DNA from: Marinicella gelatinilytica
GTDB taxonomy: Bacteria; Pseudomonadota; Gammaproteobacteria; Xanthomonadales; Marinicellaceae
NCBI RefSeq assembly: GCF_026410405.1
Contig: NZ_JAPMLN010000002.1
Span: forward strand, 2,056-66,055
Reading direction: 5' to 3'
DNA length: 64,000 nucleotides
Part shown: positions 37,454 to 46,090 of the stretch, in pieces
Layout: each line of letters opens with the position of its first letter
Position numbering within the stretch: the first letter of the stretch is position 1
Made by a program: the position numbers and the translations under genes
The notes under the pieces: generated by a model
The model's input: the letters and a program-made list of their open reading frames with translations, nothing else
Told to the model about the DNA's origin: nothing
Databases searched by the model: none

Positions 37454-38219
37454 CGAACCATTGTTCCCAGCGTGGACGGTGTTTTAGAAAATACCGTTTT
37501 AATCCGTGTTTTTTCCAGCGCTTGACACGTTTATTATCTTGTGTCGATGCGCCTTGTAAATGTGTGGCTTGATAATCGGCGAGATAGAAAATTTCATGTC
37601 TGGACTTTAAACACCTTGCGAATAAATCCAAATCCTCAAAGTGCAAAGGAAACGCTTCATCAAAACCATTTAACTGTTCGAACAAGTCTCGGCGAATAAC
37701 AAATAAAGCGCCATTTATGGCTTCAACAGACCCTGATTGAAGGCTTTTTTGTTCACTTTTGTTAATTCCCGGCAGACCCAAATGGTATAAACCGGTGATG
37801 TGATTAAATACCCGCCAAAATGTCGGTAAGCGTCGACAGCTGGCGGCTTGCAATCCACCATTTTCATTCAGTACCCGACAGCCGACAATACCAACTTGAG
37901 GATTTTCATGGAGAAATTCAACCAGTTTGCAAACAGTGTCCGATTGCACAAAACAATCAGGATTAATAAAAGCAATATATGGCTGCCGGCCGACGGCTGC
38001 ACCTTGGTTAGCGGCCTTGGCATAACCAATATTATCTGTATTTAATTGAATTTGCTGTGGCAATAACACGGCTTGTAATTGTGGCACTGTGCCATCTTTG
38101 GATGCATTATCCACCACTGTCAGATGTGACAATCGGTTTGCATGCACCCAAGGTTCTAAATAACGCTGAATGGTGGCAACATTCTCAAAACTAACGGTGA
38201 CCACATCATAGTTTGGCAT
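37434..38219 (-). CDS. GT2 family glycosyltransferase (rhamnosyltransferase-like)
   Basis: This 261-residue cytoplasmic enzyme has a GT-A fold: VVDNASKDGT near the start, FINPDCF as the metal-binding site, and HFEDLDLFARC in the acceptor region. The arrangement is like WbbL rhamnosyltransferases; the real sugar is unknown. The ATG at 38217-38219 follows the stop of the 600-residue gene by one base. An in-frame extension into that gene is less likely. It ends the glycan-export operon. Confidence 0.88.
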   Translation of the reverse strand: MPNYDVVTVSFENVATIQRYLEPWVHANRLSHLTVVDNASKDGTVPQLQAVLLPQQIQLNTDNIGYAKAANQGAAVGRQPYIAFINPDCFVQSDTVCKLVEFLHENPQVGIVGCRVLNENGGLQAASCRRLPTFWRVFNHITGLYHLGLPGINKSEQKSLQSGSVEAINGALFVIRRDLFEQLNGFDEAFPLHFEDLDLFARCLKSRHEIFYLADYQATHLQGASTQDNKRVKRWKKHGLKRYFLKHRPRWEQWFVNRLTS

Positions 38220-38220
38220 G

Positions 38221-40023
38221 TTATTGCGCTCGACAAAAGTCCCATAACTTGGGCCAGACATCCATGGCATCAACAATATCCATTAAGTCAGAACGCAATA
38301 ACTCCACACAAGCGGCTTCATCGAGGTCATCGGGCCAACCGCTCAGTAGTGGCGGTTCGTTTGATTTTATGGCACTGCCATTGGCTTCAATCAACTCTTT
38401 AACGTCTGCCTGCCAGTAAATGGGTGGATTGTCCACCTCAGCCATAATATTTTGTAACTGATGAATTAATTGAGAACGGGTTCGACTCAAATATTCTCGA
38501 AGACGATTGATCAGCATCTGGTCTGGATTGTGAATGAGGTCAGCAATGGCAGCACGTGCATTGGCAAATCGCTGTTGTGCATTTTGTCCGTAAAAATGAT
38601 GTGCCACTGAGGTTAAATAATCAGCCACAAAAGTGTTCAATCCCGGTCGCCTGGCTATGTGATTTAACTGGCTACGTTCCCTGTCCTCTGTTTGAATATG
38701 GCCCATCATCATTGGGAATTGTATAGATACATTATCGGGATAACAAACTTCGGTGATACTGACAAAAAAGTAATCCTCGTTAGTTCCAAAAGGCATGGCA
38801 AACGGTGTGAATTCACCATTATCAATGGTCGATGGCGCAAAATTGGCTTTACGCAATACCTGATAATTATCGCTGTAATGTAACAATTGAGACGCCTCAA
38901 TATTATCAAGATAGGTTTCACGGTCTTGCCAAAAAGCTTCACGTTGTTCCTTATTCAGCAAATACAACCAATAATTACCGGCTGCACGGGGACTCCCCCA
39001 GGTGCCATTGCCGGTGGCTTTTATCGGAGAATTATTGGTTATTCGATTTAAATCCATCAATCGTAAACCATATAGTGAAGTGGTGGAAAGCTCGGGATGT
39101 GCAGTCAGCCATTGACCGAATGACTGGCCACAAGCACCCACCATATCTTGTAATAAATCATGCGGATATTCCTGGCTTTTTTCTTTAATGTCTCGAACTG
39201 TTAAGCCAAACTGAACTGACAGCGGTAATTCATCGGATAGGTTGATTAATTTAGGGTTCGATTGTTGCGTGCATCTTGCTTGTATCAGATAATCGTCATC
39301 GAAGAAACTAAAACGTTTTCCGGCCAGCGCCAATAACGCCAAATTCCAAACCCGTCCACCGGTAAAGCCTGTATGTGGCTTTAATAACCACTCAATCTTT
39401 TGGCTATCTTCGGGCCATTCCTTTTGCAACATAGCAATAAATTGTTGTTGCCATGATACGCCATGATACGTTACTTGTAGGGCTGATTTCTGACAATTTT
39501 TTTCATTTTCGATGCGATTCTTTTCGTTACGGGAATCATCAAAGACCAACACCGGATGTTGACTGTTATGTTGCTTTTGGTAATTGTTTAAGCTATCCAA
39601 TAAACGTGATAAATGTTCTGGCCGGTCACAGGTACGCACCACCATACCGGCATAAGGCGCTTGATGCTGTTGGCTGTCTGCTTTAGATAAATCATTTAAC
39701 CAGTCATCAGCACTTATGATTAATTTTTTATTAATTAAAAACTGTAATACTTTTTCGATGGCTTGTCGCTGGTTTTTTAACTCAGGTATGGCGGCTGCAA
39801 TCTGTTGAACATGTTCATGTAATGGCCTGAATTGCTGTGTTAAGCCCATGGCCTGTAACACCTGCAGTGTCATGACATGGTTGTGACCGGTTTCATAGTC
39901 CATAAAAACCAACTCATCTTTGTCTAATTGTTGTGCAATACCGTCAACTGAAGCATACAGCGTATTGTCTTGGGGTGCTTGTGGCGTTAATTGTTGTTCA
40001 CCAAAATTAAATTCAAATTCCAT
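38221..40023 (-). CDS. Unassigned 600-residue protein with a GT-A-like core
   Basis: I do not recognise this protein as a named family. A first part (about residues 1-110) looks like a small winged helix: DELVFMDYETGHNH, then a helical stretch to FLINKKLII. This is reminiscent of PqqD-like peptide-binding domains. A central part (about 122-400) opens with VVRTCDRPEHLSRLLDSL, typical of GT-A glycosyltransferases, and has FFDDDYLI as the probable metal-binding DxD. A C-terminal part (about 430-600) is mostly helical. It lies between a methyltransferase and a GT2 gene in the glycan-export operon, so a sugar-transfer role is inferred. The PqqD resemblance is a weak visual one. Confidence 0.65.
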   Translation of the reverse strand: MEFEFNFGEQQLTPQAPQDNTLYASVDGIAQQLDKDELVFMDYETGHNHVMTLQVLQAMGLTQQFRPLHEHVQQIAAAIPELKNQRQAIEKVLQFLINKKLIISADDWLNDLSKADSQQHQAPYAGMVVRTCDRPEHLSRLLDSLNNYQKQHNSQHPVLVFDDSRNEKNRIENEKNCQKSALQVTYHGVSWQQQFIAMLQKEWPEDSQKIEWLLKPHTGFTGGRVWNLALLALAGKRFSFFDDDYLIQARCTQQSNPKLINLSDELPLSVQFGLTVRDIKEKSQEYPHDLLQDMVGACGQSFGQWLTAHPELSTTSLYGLRLMDLNRITNNSPIKATGNGTWGSPRAAGNYWLYLLNKEQREAFWQDRETYLDNIEASQLLHYSDNYQVLRKANFAPSTIDNGEFTPFAMPFGTNEDYFFVSITEVCYPDNVSIQFPMMMGHIQTEDRERSQLNHIARRPGLNTFVADYLTSVAHHFYGQNAQQRFANARAAIADLIHNPDQMLINRLREYLSRTRSQLIHQLQNIMAEVDNPPIYWQADVKELIEANGSAIKSNEPPLLSGWPDDLDEAACVELLRSDLMDIVDAMDVWPKLWDFCRAQ

Positions 40024-40026
40024 CGT

Positions 40027-40902
40027 TTATCCTCTATCAAACCAACGAATCATGCGCCCAATAATTGGGTGATTCATCCATTTTTGTTGCTTCTCCACCA
40101 ATGCCTGATGGTCTTTTTCTGCTTTAATGTGGGCACGAATAACGGCATGATAATGCCCATAAACCGTTTCCGCCTGTTCAGTGAACAAGTAACTGTCATA
40201 AATATTAGCGAGTGTTTGTTCATTATTACTGGCCACCACCACATAATACATGGGCGAATATGACATGCCCTGTTCACGCACTTTTTCATTGTCTTCAAGG
40301 TGGTGCCATTTAACTGTATTTAACCCCGAATCCAATTGCCAAATGGTTGATGTAAACATGAGCTTTTGCCCAAGCCAGACTTGTTGAGAAAATTCACTGT
40401 CCAACAAATCCTTAAACTCATGACGGTAAAGCTCTTTGACATGGTATTCATTATTAAAACCGGTTTTATCAGAATATTCAGTTTTATCCGGTGTCGATAT
40501 CACTAAAACACCGTCTTCTTTAAGCAACCTTTTGTATTCTGATAACAACTTTGAGTGTTCAGCCAGGTGTTCTAATGTTTCAAAAGAAACCACCACATCA
40601 AAACTGTTATCTGGAATGGGAATCTCTAAAACATCAGCACATACAAATTTTAGATTATCGGATTGGTAGCGCTGTTGTGCGTGCTTGACACTCGCAGCAT
40701 CGATATCCACACCCACAACCTTGTCAGCAAATGAGGCGATTAGCGCACTGCCATAACCTTCGCCGCAAGCAGCGTCCAGTACTTTTTTACCGGCCACCAA
40801 ATCACTGACCATTAGATATCGGTGGTAATGTTCATACCAAATTTCGCGTTCACATTCTGGTACAAATCGTTCACCGGTAAACTCTAACTTCTGTTGAGAC
40901 AT
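40027..40902 (-). CDS. SAM-dependent methyltransferase
   Basis: This 291-residue class I methyltransferase has VLDAACGEGYGSALIA (SAM loop I), VGVDIDAASVKHA (acidic loop), VSFETLEHL (motif IV) and a variable C-terminal half. It starts FTGERFVPE, as many polysaccharide-cluster methyltransferases do. In ABC-exported O-antigens a terminal methyl often ends the chain and is read by the Wzt C-terminal domain. That role is inferred here from the neighbours. Confidence 0.85.
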   Translation of the reverse strand: MSQQKLEFTGERFVPECEREIWYEHYHRYLMVSDLVAGKKVLDAACGEGYGSALIASFADKVVGVDIDAASVKHAQQRYQSDNLKFVCADVLEIPIPDNSFDVVVSFETLEHLAEHSKLLSEYKRLLKEDGVLVISTPDKTEYSDKTGFNNEYHVKELYRHEFKDLLDSEFSQQVWLGQKLMFTSTIWQLDSGLNTVKWHHLEDNEKVREQGMSYSPMYYVVVASNNEQTLANIYDSYLFTEQAETVYGHYHAVIRAHIKAEKDHQALVEKQQKWMNHPIIGRMIRWFDRG

Positions 40903-40920
40903 GTAAAAAGTTTCTCAGAT

Positions 40921-41748
40921 TTAAAAAGCGTCTATTTTATCAGTGATTGACTTTCTTATCGGTGATAACGGGTCTTTTTTAATAAACACATCAATTTGTT
41001 GACCATAATCAGGATGTAATGCCAATAACCGATTCATGGTTTCCTGATTGGGTTTTAAACCTTTTTCCACAAATGACTGGTTACCGATATGGGCGACATA
41101 AGCATTATCAACCAATACGTTTTTGAAACCCTGTTCTGCTGCTCGCAGTGAAAAGTCATTTTCTTCACCGTAACCATACCCAAAAACAGTTTCATTAAAT
41201 AATCCAAGCTGTTGTTTAGCTTGTGCAGTGATTAGCATGCAAAACCCAACCGCTGTTGGTATTTCCGGATAACGGGGCTGATGATGTTGATACAATAATT
41301 CAGCTAAGGCATCAATATTCTCCGGTATCGGGTTATTTCGTAAAGTTACCGGGAGCGAACAAATTTCCGCATTATTAGACCACGGTGTGGCTGTGGCAAG
41401 ATTCGGAACAGCCCGGACACAATCTTGTAGACGTTTTAGCCATCCTTGACTAACAAGGGTGTCTGCATTAAGCAAAAGCGTATCTCCGTCACTATTTGCC
41501 AAACCACGATTAGCGGTTTTGACAAAACCCAGATTTTTATGGTTTTTTAAAAACGTCCAGTGCGCACATTTTTCTTTATAACTGCCTAACAAAACTTGTA
41601 TGCGATCATCATCAGAGCCATCATCTATCAGAACCACAGAATCTTCTCGATTGTGACGGTATAAAGAGGCTAAACAGTCTTTGGTGGCATGATAGGCATT
41701 ATAAATCGGTACCACCACCTGAATCGGTGCTAACGTCATGACAGCCAT
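40921..41748 (-). CDS. GT2 family glycosyltransferase
   Basis: This is a GT-A enzyme of up to 275 residues: VVPIYNA, VLIDDGSDDD, LLNADT (DxD-like), and GYGEENDFSLRA near the acceptor site. The exact sugar is unknown. Two ATG starts are possible, at 41746-41748 and at 41737-41739. The second overlaps the stop of the ABC ATPase gene as ATGA and is the more usual arrangement here. Confidence 0.87.
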   Translation of the reverse strand: MAVMTLAPIQVVVPIYNAYHATKDCLASLYRHNREDSVVLIDDGSDDDRIQVLLGSYKEKCAHWTFLKNHKNLGFVKTANRGLANSDGDTLLLNADTLVSQGWLKRLQDCVRAVPNLATATPWSNNAEICSLPVTLRNNPIPENIDALAELLYQHHQPRYPEIPTAVGFCMLITAQAKQQLGLFNETVFGYGYGEENDFSLRAAEQGFKNVLVDNAYVAHIGNQSFVEKGLKPNQETMNRLLALHPDYGQQIDVFIKKDPLSPIRKSITDKIDAF

Positions 41749-42902
41749 TCAATGGGCAAACGGACCACACCCATTTCTCGGGTTTCTCCTTTTACAGTGA
41801 GTGGCTTTTCAACGGTATCTATAAGCTGTAATTGATCCGGCGTCATGGTATGAAATTTTACATGGTATCGACCCGGCAATAAGGGTGAATCGGCCAAACG
41901 TAAGGTAAACTCAAAAACACCTTCACCTATTTTGGTTGGCTGATGGTTGCCTTGTTCTGAATAAACGCCGTACACTGGCTGATTATCAAAACTAACAATT
42001 CCAAACAATAAGCCCGGCGCTTCTCCGGTGGGAGAAAATAATTTTACTTTGAAATAAACAGTATCACCATGCGTTAATTCATCAATCACTTTATGTTGTG
42101 AGCTTAAGATATCTGCTTGCATTACATGAAAACCAGATTGATCGACCTCTTCGGCTTTTATTCCCGGCAGTTCATTAACGGAATCAAAATGATAAGCCTG
42201 TGAGACATCATAAGCAGAACCTTGCATGCGAATTCGTCCGTTATCTAACCAAATGGCATGTTTGGCTAATTTTTGTACGTGGTACATACTGTGAGATACC
42301 AACAACAAGGTACCACCATCACTTAGATAGTGATTAAGCCAAGCTAAACATTTACGCTGAAAAAACTCATCACCAACTGCCAACGCCTCATCAGTTATTA
42401 ATAATTGGGGTTTGGTTTCAGTAATCACAGCAAAGCCAAGGCGAACCACCATACCGGATGAATAATTTTTGACCGGCTCATAAATATAATCACCAATATC
42501 AGCAAATTCAATCATGCGTTGAATTTTTTGTTTAGCCTCTTGACCTCGAATACCGGCCAGAGCGGCTGACATTTTTAAATTATCAATGCCCGTATATTCA
42601 GGATCAAATCCAGAACCCAATTCCAGAAGTGCACCGATACTGCCATTAACAATTATCTCACCGGAAGTCGGCTGAATAACGCCTGACAAAGCTTTTAACA
42701 AGGTACTTTTGCCGGCACCATTGCGGCCAATAATCGCCAAAGACTCACCTTTTTTAACCGTAATACTTATGTTATCAAGCACATGAACACCGGATTTTAT
42801 GGGCTTATTGGTGAGAATATTCCACATGCTTTTAACCCGTTGCTTGTTAGTGGTGACAGCCGGATAAAATTTATTAAGATTTTTAATTTCAACTAAAGGC
42901 AT
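41736..42902 (-). CDS. wzt: Polysaccharide ABC exporter ATPase, Wzt-like with C-terminal domain
   Basis: This 388-residue protein has an ATPase domain (about 1-245) with Walker A GRNGAGKST, signature YSSGMVVRLGF and Walker B region ITDEALAVGDE, typical of the Wzt/TagH group. A beta-rich domain of about 130 residues (about 255-388) corresponds to the Wzt carbohydrate-binding domain that recognises the finished glycan end. It is coupled to the permease gene by a one-base overlap and drives glycan export across the inner membrane. Confidence 0.92.
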   Translation of the reverse strand: MPLVEIKNLNKFYPAVTTNKQRVKSMWNILTNKPIKSGVHVLDNISITVKKGESLAIIGRNGAGKSTLLKALSGVIQPTSGEIIVNGSIGALLELGSGFDPEYTGIDNLKMSAALAGIRGQEAKQKIQRMIEFADIGDYIYEPVKNYSSGMVVRLGFAVITETKPQLLITDEALAVGDEFFQRKCLAWLNHYLSDGGTLLLVSHSMYHVQKLAKHAIWLDNGRIRMQGSAYDVSQAYHFDSVNELPGIKAEEVDQSGFHVMQADILSSQHKVIDELTHGDTVYFKVKLFSPTGEAPGLLFGIVSFDNQPVYGVYSEQGNHQPTKIGEGVFEFTLRLADSPLLPGRYHVKFHTMTPDQLQLIDTVEKPLTVKGETREMGVVRLPIEWLS

Positions 42903-43657
42903 TACACAAAGTCATCAAAACGTGGCGCTAACTTCTGAAAAAAAGCATGGGTTATCAATAAAAAAACAAAAATACCAGCGGCCACAGTCATCAATGAATG
43001 AAGATTCGGCGTGCTGAAATTAAAAGTTACTGAATGTATAAAATTAATAATGGGTAATAAAGGATTATAGGCTAAAATCTTTTGCCCAGCTTCAGGAACT
43101 AAACTCCAAGCATAAATGATGGGTGTGGTAAAAAACCAGAGGGGCATAAATGCCGTAACGATCTGTTTTAAATCCCGATAAAAAACCTGTAATGATGAGA
43201 ACAGAAAAGCTAAAGCAATCGCAAATAGATATAAAATAGCATAAGGTAGTATCAGCAGAAACAAGGACCAATGGGGCGTTAATCGCTCAAAAACCATAAG
43301 CAATACTATTATGGTTAAATAGCCAATACCATGTAAGATAAAATGGCTTGAAATCCCTGCCAATAGAACCTGTCTGAGATCAAACTTAACCTTTCCCAAT
43401 AAATCCTTGCGGTTAAGCACTGTCATTAAGCTACCAAGTACAGCTTCTGAAAAAGCCATCCAAGGCCATAAACCCACCGCTAAATAAGTAATGAAAAGTT
43501 CTTCAGGCAACTCACCCACTCGCGCTTTAAATATAAAGCCGAATACCAAGTAATAGACGAATAGTGTAGCCACAGGTTGTACAACAACCCATAATAACGC
43601 TGAAGAACTCCCCAGATAACGATCAGTTATCTCTTTACGCAAAAAATAACTGAACAT
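42902..43657 (-). CDS. wzm: Polysaccharide ABC exporter permease, Wzm-like
   Basis: This is a 251-residue ABC-2 permease with six membrane segments. FSYFLRKEITDRYLGSSSALLW at the N-terminus is an amphipathic gate-like helix typical of Wzm and TagG. It forms the channel with the Wzt-like ATPase. It starts six bases after the parvulin-like gene, so co-transcription is very likely. Confidence 0.92.
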   Translation of the reverse strand: MFSYFLRKEITDRYLGSSSALLWVVVQPVATLFVYYLVFGFIFKARVGELPEELFITYLAVGLWPWMAFSEAVLGSLMTVLNRKDLLGKVKFDLRQVLLAGISSHFILHGIGYLTIIVLLMVFERLTPHWSLFLLILPYAILYLFAIALAFLFSSLQVFYRDLKQIVTAFMPLWFFTTPIIYAWSLVPEAGQKILAYNPLLPIINFIHSVTFNFSTPNLHSLMTVAAGIFVFLLITHAFFQKLAPRFDDFV

Positions 43658-43663
43658 AACTTG

Positions 43664-44602
43664 TTAATTAATAAAAACTGTATACCTATCAAGAAAATCT
43701 TGAACAATATCATCATTTATTATCAATTTATTTACAGATTGTTCATCTATTATCTTTTGTTGGTTATTCTTGAATAATTGCTCTTGTATATTAGAAATTA
43801 TTTCTGGTTTGACTTCGTTAAATTCAACAAACTTAGGTTCTTGAATTTCATTAACTCTTACAATAAAGTACTTATTATCATGATAGAAAACTTGACGAAT
43901 CGTACCTAAAGAACTTTCAAAAACTACATTACTAAATGGAAACTTAAAACCTTCTTTTGAATACCACCCAAGATTTCCGTTATTATGTTTTACTGTATTA
44001 TCTTCAGAATAGTCGAGTGCAAATTGCGAAAATAACTTTTCGGTATCATTTTTGGCAATAATTGACAATAATTCAATAACCTCTGACTTCCCATAATTAT
44101 CGTTCAACATAATTAGTGAGAGATTTCTTTTTTCGGGAATTATATATTTTTTAGACTTGTTAACCTTATATTTATCAAACGCTAATTGCTCTAATTTTGA
44201 AGCGTTTAATTGTTTCATGAACCATTTCTTGTAATTAGTGTAAAGATTTTTATTGTATAAGTACATTTCATATTGTTTTTTAAATAAATCTCTATCAATC
44301 TTTAACTTATTTATAAAATCTTCATCTATATGCACTTCACTTTGATTATTATAAGGGTAAAACTTATCAATCGACTCATTTATATTGTTTTTATAAATAT
44401 AATCAAGATGTATTTTAAAGTTTAAAATATCATATACATCACGTTCAATTGATTTATGATTTGAAGCAAAATCTCCTCTATATTCTTCGGGAATATTATG
44501 AACATATACATCAATGTCAGATACCTTGACTTTTACGCCACCTTGTTGCAACAGCACTTCCTGCTGTTGCAACATTAATACAAATAATAAAATATAATAC
44601 AT
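43664..44602 (-). CDS. Parvulin-like (PpiC/SurA-type) protein
   Basis: The protein has 312 residues. The N-terminal hydrophobic stretch is short and resembles a poor signal peptide, followed by an odd QQQEVLLQQ segment. The parvulin domain lies at about residues 155-265, with NLSLIML, GNLGWYSKEG and FYHDNKYFIVRV. The flanking parts resemble the chaperone arms of SurA/PrsA. The gene is strikingly AT-rich, more so than its downstream neighbours, which hints at transfer or rapid change. It probably helps fold the exported protein encoded just upstream. Signal cleavage is not certain. Confidence 0.72.
   Translation of the reverse strand: MYYILLFVLMLQQQEVLLQQGGVKVKVSDIDVYVHNIPEEYRGDFASNHKSIERDVYDILNFKIHLDYIYKNNINESIDKFYPYNNQSEVHIDEDFINKLKIDRDLFKKQYEMYLYNKNLYTNYKKWFMKQLNASKLEQLAFDKYKVNKSKKYIIPEKRNLSLIMLNDNYGKSEVIELLSIIAKNDTEKLFSQFALDYSEDNTVKHNNGNLGWYSKEGFKFPFSNVVFESSLGTIRQVFYHDNKYFIVRVNEIQEPKFVEFNEVKPEIISNIQEQLFKNNQQKIIDEQSVNKLIINDDIVQDFLDRYTVFIN
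44545..44573. repeat. Perfect 12-base inverted repeat within the parvulin-like gene
   Basis: GTTGCAACAGCA (44545-44556) is perfectly complementary to TGCTGTTGCAAC (44562-44573) around five bases. In the mRNA (minus strand) the loop reads GGAAG, so AGGA sits at the loop, a pattern seen in CsrA/RsmA sites. It lies 30 to 60 bases after the ATG and encodes the LLQQQEVLLQQ region. Confidence 0.7.
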
Positions 44603-44613
44603 TGCACTATTAG

Positions 44614-45969
44614 TTAATAGTCATTTGATTGACTAGGTCCAAAAAACAAACCACACTCTGTACCACTATCGCAAAGATTACTAGCATCAAAAGGCTCGTT
44701 GTTATTATTATAAGAAGGTGCGTAAACAAGGTTTAAATAATAATTTTTACCTTTTTCTACTAAACAACCAGATAAACCATTTAAATATGTGCTATTGGGG
44801 TTAGTTGTAACATATATTTGATTCAGAAACGGACCCACACAAGCTGCTGTAGCGGGATTAAAGTCACCCTCACATTGGCTTATTGAATAAGTAGCAGCAT
44901 TTGGTCTAGCAGTACCAGGAGATGGTTCTTGTACTATTTTATTATAAAAATTACCTGTTTTATTAGGTATATCGATACCATCCATAACCACATATTTTCT
45001 TGCTGGATTAATTTTAATGATAATTTTCCTTCCGTTAGCAATCGGGTCACTATAGTTAGCACCAATGCCATAAGTCGGACTTGAAGGAGTAATTGATATA
45101 CCTCCTTGATAGGGGTTTGTCCAATTATAATTTACAGGACTCAAAATTGAAGGTGGTTTTATTGCATTTTCGCATCCAACTACCGGAGGATTATTTGTTT
45201 GGCCGATTGTAACAACTAAATTTTCTGTATCTTGTGTTGAACCATTACTACATCTTAATTGATATGTAGTTTGACTAGATATATTAACTAATAATGAGTC
45301 ATTGTTATTTAATGAATTAATGTTTAACTTAGTAAGACCATCATAAACATCACATGAAGGATTTGGAGTACCCTCAGCGATCCACTGCAACTCATAATTT
45401 CCAGTTTCAGGAACTTCTGATCCTGAAATATTTTTTAAACCAAAAGATTTTATCACTACGGTTGATGTTGAAGGAGGTGCTGATCCATCTTTTGCTTGTG
45501 AAATCACTATAGGTTCTGAACTTGTTGTGCCATGTGAATTAGAACAATTTAAAAATAACTCAGTGTTGTCCTGAGTAATAGTTACATTTTCTTCGTGCAA
45601 CATTTCCAGATTAAATTCATGAGAGGGTGAGAAATTATTCCAATTAGATCCTCCATTTACAGCTGAAGTACATGAATCGGCATTATAAACGACCCATTTA
45701 ACTTTAACAGAAGCAGGCAATGAAGAAATGCTATATTTATCTGGATAGAAGGCTACAAGAGGTTTTTTATCTGCTCGCAATAAATTCGCAGGAAATAATG
45801 TTTCTACTTTAATATTACCTGTACTTACATCTATTTTAGCGTTATTAATTATTTCAATTTTTTGATTATTGTTCGTTAATTCAAGGTCTTTAGAAAAGCC
45901 TGAAAAACTTAACATGACTAATATGGCATATATAATTAAATTTACTTTTACAATTTTAACATTGAACAT
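44614..45969 (-). CDS. Exported protein with two Cys-containing Ig-like repeats
   Basis: The protein has 451 residues. A signal peptide (about residues 1-26) is followed by a spacer and two repeats (about 88-165 and 175-265). Each repeat has a Trp, a Cys near its start, and a second Cys in LNCSNSHG or LRCSNGST, like bacterial Ig-like surface repeats. A C-terminal domain (about 270-451) with several more Cys is not recognised. AT-rich composition sets it apart from the rest of the window. It is the first gene of the glycan-export operon, read from the promoter at 45998-46026. Confidence 0.75.
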   Translation of the reverse strand: MFNVKIVKVNLIIYAILVMLSFSGFSKDLELTNNNQKIEIINNAKIDVSTGNIKVETLFPANLLRADKKPLVAFYPDKYSISSLPASVKVKWVVYNADSCTSAVNGGSNWNNFSPSHEFNLEMLHEENVTITQDNTELFLNCSNSHGTTSSEPIVISQAKDGSAPPSTSTVVIKSFGLKNISGSEVPETGNYELQWIAEGTPNPSCDVYDGLTKLNINSLNNNDSLLVNISSQTTYQLRCSNGSTQDTENLVVTIGQTNNPPVVGCENAIKPPSILSPVNYNWTNPYQGGISITPSSPTYGIGANYSDPIANGRKIIIKINPARKYVVMDGIDIPNKTGNFYNKIVQEPSPGTARPNAATYSISQCEGDFNPATAACVGPFLNQIYVTTNPNSTYLNGLSGCLVEKGKNYYLNLVYAPSYNNNNEPFDASNLCDSGTECGLFFGPSQSNDY

Positions 45970-45997
45970 TTTACTATCTCATATTTCACAGATGTCT

Positions 45998-46026
45998 ATT
46001 ATACCCAAATAGTTGTTAACTTTTAA
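45998..46026 (-). promoter_or_regulatory. Promoter of the glycan-export operon
   Basis: On the minus strand there is TTAAAA (46021-46026), a 17-base spacer and a perfect TATAAT (45998-46003). It is just downstream of a terminator, about 30 bases before the first ATG, so the eight-gene operon seems to be an independent unit. Confidence 0.65.
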
Positions 46027-46035
46027 TTATTTTCA

Positions 46036-46066
46036 AAATAAAAAGGCGAGTAAAAATACTCGCCTT
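46036..46066 (-). terminator. Rho-independent terminator of the 497-residue gene
   Basis: A perfect 10-base stem AAGGCGAGTA (46043-46052) pairs with TACTCGCCTT (46057-46066) around four bases. On the minus strand it continues into a U-rich tail (46044-46036). It isolates the upstream gene from the glycan operon. Confidence 0.88.
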
Positions 46067-46090
46067 AGTTCGGTAAAAATAAATGTGCTA

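Noticed and set aside
38832-39188. A plus-strand frame of 118 codons inside the 600-residue gene
   Set aside because: It has no ribosome site or motif, and the minus-strand frame is long, intact and in an operon.
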